Positions 35,746 to 42,782 of a stretch of 42,782 nucleotides of DNA are shown here, one piece after another. Under the pieces are notes generated by a model. That model saw only the letters and a list, made by a program, of their open reading frames with translations, searched no databases and was not told the origin of the DNA. The DNA is from Deltaproteobacteria bacterium (GTDB taxonomy: Bacteria > Myxococcota_A > Polyangia > GCA-2747355 > JADLHG01). The position numbers and the translations under genes were made by a program. The stretch is from NCBI GenBank assembly GCA_020848905.1, contig JADLHG010000055.1:1-42782 (forward strand), given 5' to 3'. Position 1 is the stretch's first letter; each line of letters starts with the position of its first letter.

Positions 35746-37049
35746 GCACGCCCCGTACCAGGGCGCAGGCAGCCGGGCGCCACGCCGCTCTTGTCCAGAC
35801 AGCGATAGACGAAGGAGCGCGACACGCCGAGCTCCTGGCTGGTCTTGCGCACGTTGCCGCCGTTCTCGCGCAAGGCCGCCAGGACCCACTCCTCCTTGGA
35901 GCTCGCGCGACGCCCCACGCTCGCCACGCCCCCGGCGAGGAGCTGCACCGGGAGCTGCGCCAGCTCGACGGTATTTCCCTCTGCCACCACGGCCAGCATG
36001 CGCAGGACGTTGTCGAGCTCGCGCACGTTCAGCGGCCAGCCGTAGCAGGCGAGCGCCTCCGCAGCCTCGGTGGACAGCTCGACGCGAGCACCGGCGCGAC
36101 CGAGGAGGAAGCGCGAGAGCAGCGGCAGGTCCTCCACCCGTTCGCGGAGCGGCGGGAGCCGAACCTCGGCCTCCGAGAGGCGCGCGGCCAGGTCGGCCCG
36201 AAAGCGACCGGCCTCGATGTCCCTCGGCAGGTCGTGGTTCGTGGCACAGAGGATGCGGCAATCCACGCGCTCGGCGTGCACCGCCCCCACGCGACGGAGC
36301 TCGCCGGTCTCCACGGTGCGCAGGAGCTTGGCCTGGCTGGCCGGCGGCAGCTCGCTCACCTCGTCGAGAAAGAGGGTGCCACCCGACGCCGCGTGAAAGA
36401 GCCCGGGCTTGTCGCGCGCCGCGCCGGTGAAGGCGCCCCGCAGGTGACCGAAGAGCTCCGACTCCACGAGCGCCTCGGGGAGTGCGGCGCAGTTCACGGC
36501 GATGAAGGGCCCCTGGCGCCCGCTGAAGCGGTGCAGCTCTCGGGCGACGAGCTCCTTGCCGGTCCCGCTCTCACCGGTGATGAGGACCGCCAGGTCTGCT
36601 GGCCCGAGCAGGCGCACGAGCCGCCGCACTCCCGTCAGGCTCGGACCGCCGACGAGCGCGCTGTCCGCGGCGAGGATCCTCGCGCTCGACGCGTCCTGGC
36701 CGCGAGAGACCAGCCGGAGCACGAGCTCCCCGATGCGCAGGATGTCTCCGAGCTCGAGGGGGGCGGAGCGCCCGCGGTCCACCGCGCGGCGGTTCACGTA
36801 GCAGCGGTTCTTGCTACCGAGGTCCCAGAGCTGCAGGCCCCGCTCGGTGCGCTCGATGCGAGCGTGCTCCCGCGAGACCGAGGCGTGGTCCAGCACGACC
36901 GTGCAGCTCGGCCCGCGCCCGATCAGCGCCGGAAGCTGCAAGAGGGAGTGCTCGCCGTGGACGGGGTGAAGCTGGGCCAGCTCCAGCGCCTGAGGCTCCG
37001 GCCGCGGCTGAGCGGCTACGCGCAGGCTCGTCTCGATCGCCTCGTTCAT
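35742..37049 (-). CDS. FHA-domain sigma-54-dependent transcription activator
   Basis: The 435-residue protein has an N-terminal FHA domain (about 25-113, with IGRG, SREH and GSKN as the phospho-Thr-binding residues), an AAA+ domain with Walker A GESGTGKE, an intact GAFTGA loop (205-210) and Walker B LFLDEVSE, and a C-terminal Fis-type helix-turn-helix (NGGNVRKTSQELGVSRSFVYRCL). It lacks a receiver domain, so control should come from phospho-Thr binding rather than a histidine kinase. AGGAAGG lies 6 nt before the ATG at 37049. It is first in the minus-strand gene run and its kinase partners follow it directly. Confidence 0.94.
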   Translation of the reverse strand: MNEAIETSLRVAAQPRPEPQALELAQLHPVHGEHSLLQLPALIGRGPSCTVVLDHASVSREHARIERTERGLQLWDLGSKNRCYVNRRAVDRGRSAPLELGDILRIGELVLRLVSRGQDASSARILAADSALVGGPSLTGVRRLVRLLGPADLAVLITGESGTGKELVARELHRFSGRQGPFIAVNCAALPEALVESELFGHLRGAFTGAARDKPGLFHAASGGTLFLDEVSELPPASQAKLLRTVETGELRRVGAVHAERVDCRILCATNHDLPRDIEAGRFRADLAARLSEAEVRLPPLRERVEDLPLLSRFLLGRAGARVELSTEAAEALACYGWPLNVRELDNVLRMLAVVAEGNTVELAQLPVQLLAGGVASVGRRASSKEEWVLAALRENGGNVRKTSQELGVSRSFVYRCLDKSGVAPGCLRPGTGRA

Positions 37050-37080
37050 CGGTTGCCTTCCTCGCTCCGCGGAGTGGTCG

Positions 37081-37097
37081 CGACATGTAACGACATG
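37081..37097. promoter_or_regulatory. Direct repeat CGACATG-TAA-CGACATG upstream of activator gene
   Basis: Two identical 7-bp copies lie 10 bp apart, one helical turn, 32-48 bp upstream of the FHA-activator start, in the 155-bp gap to the divergent diguanylate cyclase gene. This spacing is typical of a protein-binding site. I see no clear sigma-70 or sigma-54 promoter elements beside it. Confidence 0.4.
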
Positions 37098-37204
37098 GAT
37101 CTGCACATACGGCCCTTTGGGACCGACCTTCCCGGCCGGCGCGCCCTGGCGGTCCGGCCGCGGTTGGCGGACCATCGTGGTAGGCTCCGGACAGGAGAAG
37201 CGCG

Positions 37205-38608
37205 ATGGCCACGACTCCCCCATTGACGCGTCGGCTGCTCCCCACCAGCGCTGCCTTGCGGCGCGCGGGGCTCTACGCCCCGGGCGAGGACCCGGCCCTG
37301 AGCCGTTTCGCGCGCGTCGCCGTGCGCGTGACCCGGGCCCACGCGGCGGCGATCACCCTGCTCGACGACGAGCAGGTCTACGTGAAGGGGCACGCGGGCC
37401 TCGCCGCGGACGTCCCCGTCTACGAACCCTTCCCCCACGGCCAGAGCCCCTGCGCCGACGTGGTGGCCACCGCCTCACCGCAGCTCATCTGCGCCCTCGA
37501 ACCCGGAGCCGAGCCCCCCGTCCACGGCCTGCTCGGGCGCCTCGGCATGGCCTCGTACGCCGGAGTCCCGATCCCGCTCCGGCACCATGGCGTCTCGGGC
37601 GCCCTCAGCGTGCTCCACCGCGAGCCCCGCAGCTGGACCGAGGACGAGATCTCGCTCCTCACGGAGCTCGCCGCCTCGGTGGGGAGCGACCTGGAGCTAC
37701 GCGTCGAGCGCGCGGCGCTGGACGCCGCCACGGTCCGCATGAGCACGATGATCGACAGCCTTCCGGCCGCCGTCCTCGTCGAGGACGACTCCCGTCACAT
37801 CCATCAGGTCAACGCGCGGTTCTGCGCGCTCTTCTCCGTGCCTCTGGCGCCCGAGGCCCTGGTCGGCCTCGACTGCGCCGGCGCGGCGGAGCAGTCCAAG
37901 GGACTGTTCGTGGACCCCGAGGCCTTCGTACAGCGCATCGAACAGCTCCTGCGCGCCCGCCTCGCCGTGCACGACGACCTGTTGCAGATGGTCGACGGCC
38001 GGTGGCTCGAGCGGGACTACCTGCCGATCTACGTGGGGGGGGCGTACAGCGGGCACATGTGGATGTACCGCGACGTGACCGAGCGCGAGCGTTCCAAGGA
38101 GCTGCTGCGCCAGCAGAGCCTGATCGACGAGCTCACCGGCCTCTACAACCGTCGAGGCTTTCTCACCCTGGCGGAACAGCAGCATCGGCTCGCCGAACGC
38201 CAGCGCCGTCCGCTGCAGCTGCTCTTCGCCGACCAGGACGACCTGAAGCAGGTGAACGACCGCCACGGCCACGCGGCCGGCGACCGCGCCCTCCGCGAGA
38301 TCGCGCGCGCCCTCCGATCGAGCCTGCGCGGCTCGGACATCGTGGCCCGCATCGGCGGCGACGAGTTCGCGGCCCTCCTCGTGGAGTCCACCGACGGGCG
38401 TCGCGCGGTCGAGCGCTTCGAGGAGTTGCTCGACAAGCTCAACGCCGCCGCGGCGCTCCCCTTCCGCCTGGCCGTGAGCGTGGGCCTCGCCGCCTACGAC
38501 CCCTCGAACCCCGAGACCATCGAGGCCCTCCTCGGCCGCGCCGACGTATTGATGTACGAACGCAAGCGCAGCCGACGCCCCGGGACCGGCCCCTTCACCC
38601 GCCCCTGA
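37205..38608 (+). CDS. GAF-PAS-GGDEF diguanylate cyclase
   Basis: The 467-residue soluble protein has a GAF domain (about 20-170), a PAS-like domain (about 178-295) and a GGDEF domain (about 303-460). The active-site loop is an intact GGDEF (384-388), the metal Asp lies in FADQDD, and the inhibitory site RxxD (R375-D378) is present five residues before GGDEF. It should therefore make cyclic di-GMP and be subject to product inhibition. The GAF region contains no obvious haem or bilin Cys. AGGAG precedes the ATG by 7 nt. Its 3' end overlaps the convergent cyclase-like gene by 14 bp. Confidence 0.94.
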   Translation: MATTPPLTRRLLPTSAALRRAGLYAPGEDPALSRFARVAVRVTRAHAAAITLLDDEQVYVKGHAGLAADVPVYEPFPHGQSPCADVVATASPQLICALEPGAEPPVHGLLGRLGMASYAGVPIPLRHHGVSGALSVLHREPRSWTEDEISLLTELAASVGSDLELRVERAALDAATVRMSTMIDSLPAAVLVEDDSRHIHQVNARFCALFSVPLAPEALVGLDCAGAAEQSKGLFVDPEAFVQRIEQLLRARLAVHDDLLQMVDGRWLERDYLPIYVGGAYSGHMWMYRDVTERERSKELLRQQSLIDELTGLYNRRGFLTLAEQQHRLAERQRRPLQLLFADQDDLKQVNDRHGHAAGDRALREIARALRSSLRGSDIVARIGGDEFAALLVESTDGRRAVERFEELLDKLNAAAALPFRLAVSVGLAAYDPSNPETIEALLGRADVLMYERKRSRRPGTGPFTRP

Positions 38609-40031
38609 CTCCGCCCCCCTTCTCGGTGGCGCGCGTCCCGGCGTCCGTCGCCAGCCCCTCGACGCGGTAGAGAGGGACGGCCTCGCCGAGCGCCTCGAGC
38701 ATCAGCGGCTGCGCGGGCCGCGTCTGCACTCTGCCGCGCACCTTGTTGAAGGTGGCCTCGGCCAGCAGCAGCTCGCCCGGCCTCGCCAGGCGCTCCGTCT
38801 CGCTCGCTACCTCCACCACCGCCCCGAGCACCGTATAGGACACGCGCCGCGCCGAACCGAGGTTGCCCGCCACGGCCCGGCCCGTGGCGACCCCCGCGCG
38901 AAGGCGCAGCGCGTGGGCTCCGCTCGCCGCCTGCCGCCGGGCCTCGGCCTCGACGGCCGCCCGTGCCGCGAGGACCGCTCGCACCGCCTGGAGCTCGCCG
39001 TCCGGAGCCGGCTCGGGGACCCCCCAGACGGCCTTCACGCGGCCTCCGTCCACGCGGTAGATCACGCCGTCGTGGCGGCTCACCGCCTCGATGACCGGGG
39101 CGAGATACTCGTTCAGCAGGGCCAGGAGCGGCCGCGGGGGGAGCTCGAAGCTCAGTTGATCCACGCCGACGAGCGAGAGGAACGCGACCGTCACCGGCCC
39201 CTCCTCGGGGGTCAGCTCGAGCGGATCGTCCACCTCGGTCAGGCGCTTCATCACCGCCGGAGCGAGATACGGCGCGAGGGACTGCTGCTGGTGCCCCGCC
39301 TCGCGGAGCGCCCGCATCATCTGATTGAAGGACTGGGCGAGCGAGGCGAGCTCGTCGCTCGAGCGGACCTGCACCGTCTGCTGCAGATCCCCGTTCGCCA
39401 CCGCCTCCATGGCCCCGGCCAGCCGCCGGATCGGCGACGCCAGCCGGCGCGCGAGGACCACGGAGCCGAGGGCCCCGAGGAGGAGCCCCACGCCGAGGAT
39501 CACGACCCCGACCTGCGTCTGCGCGCTGATCTGCTGGTCGATACGGCGCAGGTTGAAGCCGAGCCGCACCTGTCCCCCGGGGACCGGCAGCGCGTACTCC
39601 TTGATGCGCTGCCGCCGGTCCACCTTTCCCGCCGCCAGGGCCTCGAGGACCTGCTTGCGCCCCTGCTGCACGAGCTCGGCGTACGTGGGGTCGAGCGCGG
39701 AGAAGACCCGCGGGTTGAGCGACCCCTGCTGCAGGGCGCCCGCCTTGTCCAGCTCGACGGCGTAGACCAGTCCGGTATCGACGCGGTCCGAGCTCTCGAC
39801 GAAGCTCACGATCGGCTCGAAGCTCAGCCGGCCGTCGGCGCGGCGCAGCCCGGCGAGCACCTGCGACAGCTCGCGGTCTCGCGCCACGAGCTCCTCCTCG
39901 CGCGCCTGCCCGTACCGGAAGACCAGGACATAGGTGGTAGCCCCGGCCACAACCAGGACGAGGAGCGCGCTCAGCAGCGCGAACTTGACGGAGAGGGAAA
40001 AGCGCAAGATGGCCCCTCGGCCCTCACGCAC
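38595..40031 (-). CDS. Membrane HAMP protein with catalytically degenerate class III cyclase domain
   Basis: The 478-residue protein has a membrane helix (12-36), an extracytoplasmic domain (about 40-172), a second helix (174-196), a HAMP linker (196-250) and a class III nucleotide cyclase fold (about 275-458). The fold is clear from RLRAGVATGRAVAGNLGS and LARPGELLLAEAT. However, both metal-binding Asp positions are lost (S286, G330), the transition-state Asn and Arg are E407 and E411, and the adenine-selecting Asp is S398. It is therefore probably a pseudo-enzyme that senses or binds rather than catalyses. The GTG start overlaps the biotin-carrier stop by 8 bp; a TTG at 40007 is possible. 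Confidence 0.9.
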   Translation of the reverse strand: MREGRGAILRFSLSVKFALLSALLVLVVAGATTYVLVFRYGQAREEELVARDRELSQVLAGLRRADGRLSFEPIVSFVESSDRVDTGLVYAVELDKAGALQQGSLNPRVFSALDPTYAELVQQGRKQVLEALAAGKVDRRQRIKEYALPVPGGQVRLGFNLRRIDQQISAQTQVGVVILGVGLLLGALGSVVLARRLASPIRRLAGAMEAVANGDLQQTVQVRSSDELASLAQSFNQMMRALREAGHQQQSLAPYLAPAVMKRLTEVDDPLELTPEEGPVTVAFLSLVGVDQLSFELPPRPLLALLNEYLAPVIEAVSRHDGVIYRVDGGRVKAVWGVPEPAPDGELQAVRAVLAARAAVEAEARRQAASGAHALRLRAGVATGRAVAGNLGSARRVSYTVLGAVVEVASETERLARPGELLLAEATFNKVRGRVQTRPAQPLMLEALGEAVPLYRVEGLATDAGTRATEKGGGVRGG

Positions 40032-40590
40032 CGTTGTCGTCGACCGCGGCCCGTGGACCGTCGGGCCGGGCCTCGATGACCATCAGATCCACCCCCGCCT
40101 CGACGCTCTGCCCCTCCGGCGCGCCGAGCTGCTTCACCGTCCCGTCCACCACGCTACGAAGCTCGTTCTCCATCTTCATCGCCTCCACCACCACGAGCCC
40201 CTGACCGACCGTCACCTCCTCCCCCGCCCGGACGAGGTACTTCACGATCTTGCCCGGCATCGGCGCCGGCAGCGGAACCAGGCCGTGCGCGTGTCGCCGC
40301 GCGAGCCCCCCCTCGACGGCTCGGCGCGCCAGCTCCCGTTCGTCGAGCAGCGTGACCGTCGTCGCACCGTCGGGGGCGTGCACCACCAGGCTCCCCTTCG
40401 AGCCCCGCTCGATCACCAGGTCGTGCACGGCGTCTCCGACGCGGAGCTGGTAGCCCGTCGCGCCCACCGGCTGCGCCTCGACGACGAGCTCCGTCTCCCC
40501 GATGCGAACGGTGAAGGTCCGCTCATCGGCGGACTCGACCGTCACGGTGCGGTCTTCGCCGTTCACCACTGCTGTGTAGTCGGTCTTCAT
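40024..40590 (-). CDS. Biotin carboxyl carrier domain protein
   Basis: The 188-residue protein ends in a biotinyl domain with the lysine acceptor in VEAMKMENEL and the hairpin PMPGKIVKYLV. The N-terminal 100 residues resemble the region before the carrier domain in propionyl/acetyl-CoA carboxylase alpha subunits. It would carry CO2 between a biotin carboxylase and a carboxyltransferase, but neither partner is encoded in the window. The ATG at 40590 has no ribosome site and lies about 3 nt after the predicted start of transcription. The downstream pseudo-cyclase overlaps it by 8 bp. Confidence 0.9.
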   Translation of the reverse strand: MKTDYTAVVNGEDRTVTVESADERTFTVRIGETELVVEAQPVGATGYQLRVGDAVHDLVIERGSKGSLVVHAPDGATTVTLLDERELARRAVEGGLARRHAHGLVPLPAPMPGKIVKYLVRAGEEVTVGQGLVVVEAMKMENELRSVVDGTVKQLGAPEGQSVEAGVDLMVIEARPDGPRAAVDDNGA

Positions 40591-40599
40591 CGGGGCGGG

Positions 40600-40629
40600 A
40601 GTATAAGCACCGGATTCGTCGCTTGTCAG
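40600..40629 (-). promoter_or_regulatory. Sigma-70-like promoter of biotin carrier gene
   Basis: On the minus strand, CTGACA (40624-40629) and TTATAC (40601-40606) are separated by 17 bp; TATACT at 40600-40605 gives 18 bp. The start site would fall near 40593, leaving a leader of about 3 nt. Confidence 0.5.
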
Positions 40630-40810
40630 CAGCCGTGGCTGGCGCGAGCCGAGACGGGACCGCGGACTGTCGGTCAAGGGTGCCCGGGGGAATGGTGACA
40701 CTGGCCAGGGGCGGTGGCCGAAGTCGTGCAGCCGGGGGATGGGCCGACGCGCGAGAGGTGGTGGGGGGGAGCGCGAGCACCGGCGAACGCATGCGGGGGA
40801 CGAGCGAGAA

Positions 40811-40946
40811 CGCGAGCGGCAGTGGGCGCACGCGGAGGGAGGGGGCGGATCGGTGCGACGGGGCAAATTGCTGGCGACGGGAGGCGGGCGAGAGCGCGGG
40901 CGGCGGTGGGCGCATGCGGGGGGTCGTGGTGGATCGGTGCGGCGGG
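40811..40946. repeat. Two imperfect 52-bp copies, 84 bp apart
   Basis: The copies at 40811-40862 and 40895-40946 align without gaps with about ten mismatches. They carry the common words GTGGGCGCA and GGATCGGTGCG. Origin unknown; possibly remnants of a longer array. Confidence 0.65.
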
Positions 40947-40991
40947 GAGGGGTTTATGCTGTTTGTGGTTTTGTTCGTGCAAGGAGATCGC

Positions 40992-41020
40992 TTGACGTCA
41001 GACCAGCACTATGCTAGTAT
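40992..41020 (+). promoter_or_regulatory. Near-consensus sigma-70 promoter of transposase-like gene
   Basis: TTGACG (40992-40997) and TAGTAT (41015-41020) are separated by 17 bp in a short AT-rich island. The start site would fall near 41027, about 5 nt before the ATG at 41032. Confidence 0.6.
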
Positions 41021-41031
41021 TAGCCTTATTC

Positions 41032-41736
41032 ATGTTGGACAACAAACGCAAGACCTCCTCGGTCGGTGGCCGTATCTCTGGCGCGCGTTCGCCGGCGGGT
41101 TCTGCGAAGCAGCTCCCACTTCCTATGCGGGAGGCGACGGGCTGGGGCGGAAAGCGCGAGGGCGCGGGGCGGAAGAAACAGCCGGGCAGCGGCCTCCCCC
41201 ATCGGATGCGGCCGCTGCTCGCGAGCCGCTTCCCGGTGCACGTGACGATGAAGGTCGTGTCAGACCTGCCCAACCTACGGGCCAAGCCGCAGCTCCGACT
41301 GATCGAGGGCGCATTTCGGGCGGCGCTCGGCCGCCACGGGCTCAATCTCGCCCACTACTCGATCCAGAAGAACCACCTGCACCTCGTGACGGAGGCCAAG
41401 GACCGGGACGTGCTCATGCGAGGGCTGCGTGCGCTGGCGATCCGGCTGGCGCACGCACTGAACCGCACGGTGGGCCGCAAGGGGCAGGTCTTTCGGGACC
41501 GCTACCACCAGCACATCCTGAAGACCCCGAACGAGGTGAAGGCTGCCCTCGCGTACGTGCTGAAGAACGCTTCACACTGCACCTCCTCGCTATTTGGGCG
41601 GAATCGTAAGGGTCAGCTGCTCGGAAGAATGCACGACTCGGTCCTCGTGGCTCGGACGAGGCTTTTTCAGGATGCGCTCGCGCACCTCCGGACGGAGCAG
41701 TTCGTCTCGCCGGAGAATCCGAGGGCCCCTGGGTAG
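41032..41736 (+). CDS. Y1 (HUH) transposase-like protein, 3' end probably replaced
   Basis: The 234-residue reading frame belongs to the IS200/REP-associated Y1 transposase superfamily. It has a basic GWGGKREGAGRK motif, FPVHVTMKV, the HUH metal motif in IQKNHLHLVTEA, VFRDRYHQHILK and YVLKNASH with the expected catalytic Tyr. These cut and rejoin single-stranded DNA. After about residue 182 (near 41578) the protein is just the antisense of the convergent recombinase gene, so the natural C-terminus is missing. ATG at 41125 (MREATGWGG) is another possible start; neither has a ribosome site. Activity is uncertain. Confidence 0.78.
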   Translation: MLDNKRKTSSVGGRISGARSPAGSAKQLPLPMREATGWGGKREGAGRKKQPGSGLPHRMRPLLASRFPVHVTMKVVSDLPNLRAKPQLRLIEGAFRAALGRHGLNLAHYSIQKNHLHLVTEAKDRDVLMRGLRALAIRLAHALNRTVGRKGQVFRDRYHQHILKTPNEVKAALAYVLKNASHCTSSLFGRNRKGQLLGRMHDSVLVARTRLFQDALAHLRTEQFVSPENPRAPG

Positions 41737-42782
41737 CGGCCGCTGTGCTGTGACCACCCCACGGTTGATGGCGCGGAGCAGGGTGACGTCCGAGACGCCG
41801 ACGAGCTTGGCGGCATGGTTGAGCGTCAGCCACCCCTCGGCTTCGCATCGCTCGGCAGAGAAGGCCGGGATGTCACGCGCGTGCCGTAGGGATGCGACCA
41901 GAGATCGCGACCACCGATTACCTTGCGTCGTGACCAGACCGGCCTTGCCCAGCCAGTGAGCGGTGCACTCGTCGTCGCCTATGAGCGAGAGCATGCGAAT
42001 GGCCTCCACGACGTCAGCCGGCGTGCGGTTGCGGTTGTAGCCCCGGCGGCGTTTGGTGGCGCGGATCTCGGTGTGCACGCCGCCTTTCCAGTGAATGACC
42101 AGCGCGATCTCGGAGCTGTCCTCGTCGAGGTCGACGACGATCTCCTCGATGAGCGTTCGCATGACGCGCTTTTTGAGCCGCACGTCGGTTGCTGCGTTGT
42201 TCCACAGCCGAGGGAGGTCGGCGCCCAAGGACTGGAACGTCTCGACCGTCGGAATATCAGCTGCTGCTCGTGACCCCGCAACGGCTTCCTCCAGACGAGC
42301 TTCGAGGTCCCGCACCGCTTCGAGCGTGTCGTTCCAGCGACGCTCGAGCTCATCGGCGACCAGCCGGTTGGCGGGATCGACCGCGTCGAACTGCCGGGCG
42401 GCGCGCTCGGCCGCGTAGCGCGCCGCCTTGAGCTGCAGACGCAGCGCCTCGAGGGCACCATCGTGCGCCTGCTTTTCATCGGCCGCCGCACGCAAGGCCG
42501 CCTCCGCTGCCGCCGGCTGCACGACTTCGAGCACAAGTGCGGCGACACGATCGTCGACCTCACGACCGGCGAAATTGATACACGCCGGATCCGCAAACGC
42601 ATCGGTTCGCCGGCTGCACGTGTAGCGTACGAGCCTGAGGCCCTGTCCGCTGTAGCTGACCATCAGCTTCTGGCCGCAACGCCGACAGCGGAGCAATCCA
42701 GCGAGCAGGGCGCTGCCCTTCTTGGCCGCTCCGGGTTTGGTGGTTCGAAGGCGTTGCGTGTTTTTGGCGAGCATCTGTTGCA
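41590..42782 (-). CDS. Large serine recombinase, C-terminal part (runs off window)
   Basis: The frame is open to the window edge, so this is the C-terminal 397 codons of a larger protein. It shows the recombinase zinc-ribbon (LLRCRRCGQKL, then YTC and a later Cys in PACINF), a long coiled coil (about 100-170 residues from the edge), the segment RTPADVVEAIRMLSLIGDD typical of phage-type recombinases, and a C-terminal MerR/excisionase-like helix-turn-helix (LTLNHAAKLVGVSDVTLLRAI). The catalytic resolvase domain with its Ser would lie beyond 42782. Such enzymes integrate and excise mobile elements. Its stop codon lies inside the transposase-like reading frame (147-bp overlap). Confidence 0.85.
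   Translation of the reverse strand, partial: QQMLAKNTQRLRTTKPGAAKKGSALLAGLLRCRRCGQKLMVSYSGQGLRLVRYTCSRRTDAFADPACINFAGREVDDRVAALVLEVVQPAAAEAALRAAADEKQAHDGALEALRLQLKAARYAAERAARQFDAVDPANRLVADELERRWNDTLEAVRDLEARLEEAVAGSRAAADIPTVETFQSLGADLPRLWNNAATDVRLKKRVMRTLIEEIVVDLDEDSSEIALVIHWKGGVHTEIRATKRRRGYNRNRTPADVVEAIRMLSLIGDDECTAHWLGKAGLVTTQGNRWSRSLVASLRHARDIPAFSAERCEAEGWLTLNHAAKLVGVSDVTLLRAINRGVVTAQRPLPRGPRILRRDELLRPEVRERILKKPRPSHEDRVVHSSEQLTLTIPPK

Larger units (their letters stand above)
40591..41031. other. 441-bp region without a gene, purine-rich repeats then AT-rich
   Basis: No credible gene lies here. On the plus strand 40730-40950 is strongly G/A-rich. A segment at 40811-40862 is repeated imperfectly and without gaps at 40895-40946 (84 bp apart, sharing GTGGGCGCA and GGATCGGTGCG). 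From about 40955 the base composition drops to AT-rich values unlike the rest of the window, ending in the promoter of the transposase-like gene. This looks like decayed or mobile DNA. Confidence 0.7.

Noticed and set aside
33235-36261. 1008-codon extended form of the dual kinase
   Set aside because: The extra N-terminal part is Arg/Ala/Gly-rich and antisense-frame to the FHA activator; the ATG at 35745 overlaps the activator stop codon.
38595-40031. Active adenylate or guanylate cyclase
   Set aside because: All metal-binding, transition-state and base-selecting residues are replaced.
40811-40946. CRISPR-like array
   Set aside because: Only two long imperfect copies, no regular short spacers and no cas genes.
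40981-41609. Frame starting at TTG 40992 with AAGGAG upstream
   Set aside because: Its product is Gly/Arg/Pro-rich with no motifs and overlaps the transposase-like gene in another frame; the TTGACG is better read as a -35 element.

Overview
The window is about 70% G+C and reads as a chromosomal segment of a member of the Myxococcota or a related deltaproteobacterial lineage. The grounds are very high GC at third codon positions, Ser/Thr protein kinases in an operon with a sigma-54 activator, two NtrC-type activators in 43 kb, and about ten predicted lipoproteins whose signal Cys is often followed by Asp/Gly-rich linkers. The genus cannot be fixed from sequence alone. I see no tRNA, rRNA or CRISPR array.

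Layout. 1-3612: an unrecognised gene, then a translationally coupled sensor kinase and NtrC-type regulator. 3665-4141: a small lipoprotein. 4274-11672: a tight operon for a soluble group 3b-type [NiFe] hydrogenase (diaphorase subunits, cyclic-nucleotide-binding-fold protein, small and large catalytic subunits, maturation protease, HypF). 11636-25984: mixed genes, namely an HD phosphohydrolase, a six-Kazal lipoprotein and an M23 peptidase each behind a candidate sigma-54 promoter, an Fn3 lipoprotein, a class III CoA-transferase, an exported HD-GYP protein, a DUF4253 protein, a LOG-family hydrolase, two propeller-like lipoproteins, a GH172/DUF2961 lipoprotein and TrpB2. 25986-28408: a lipoprotein with four copies of an unrecognised ~124-residue repeat, divergent from a DUF523 gene.

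28450-37049 is one minus-strand run of seven genes with gaps from -8 to +51 bp. In order of transcription they are an FHA/sigma-54 activator, a membrane-anchored protein with two kinase domains, a second kinase, a TPR membrane protein, a single-pass coiled-coil protein, a seven-bladed-propeller lipoprotein and a Cys-rich lipoprotein. The order suggests a phospho-Thr signalling route linking the envelope to sigma-54 transcription; this is the best candidate for an undescribed system here.

37205-40590: a GAF-PAS-GGDEF diguanylate cyclase converges on a membrane HAMP/class III cyclase-fold protein that has lost every catalytic residue, which is co-transcribed with a biotin carrier protein. 40591-42782 is mobile or decaying DNA: a purine-rich repeat region, a Y1 (HUH) transposase-like gene whose 3' end runs into an oppositely oriented serine-recombinase gene, and the window edge inside that recombinase.
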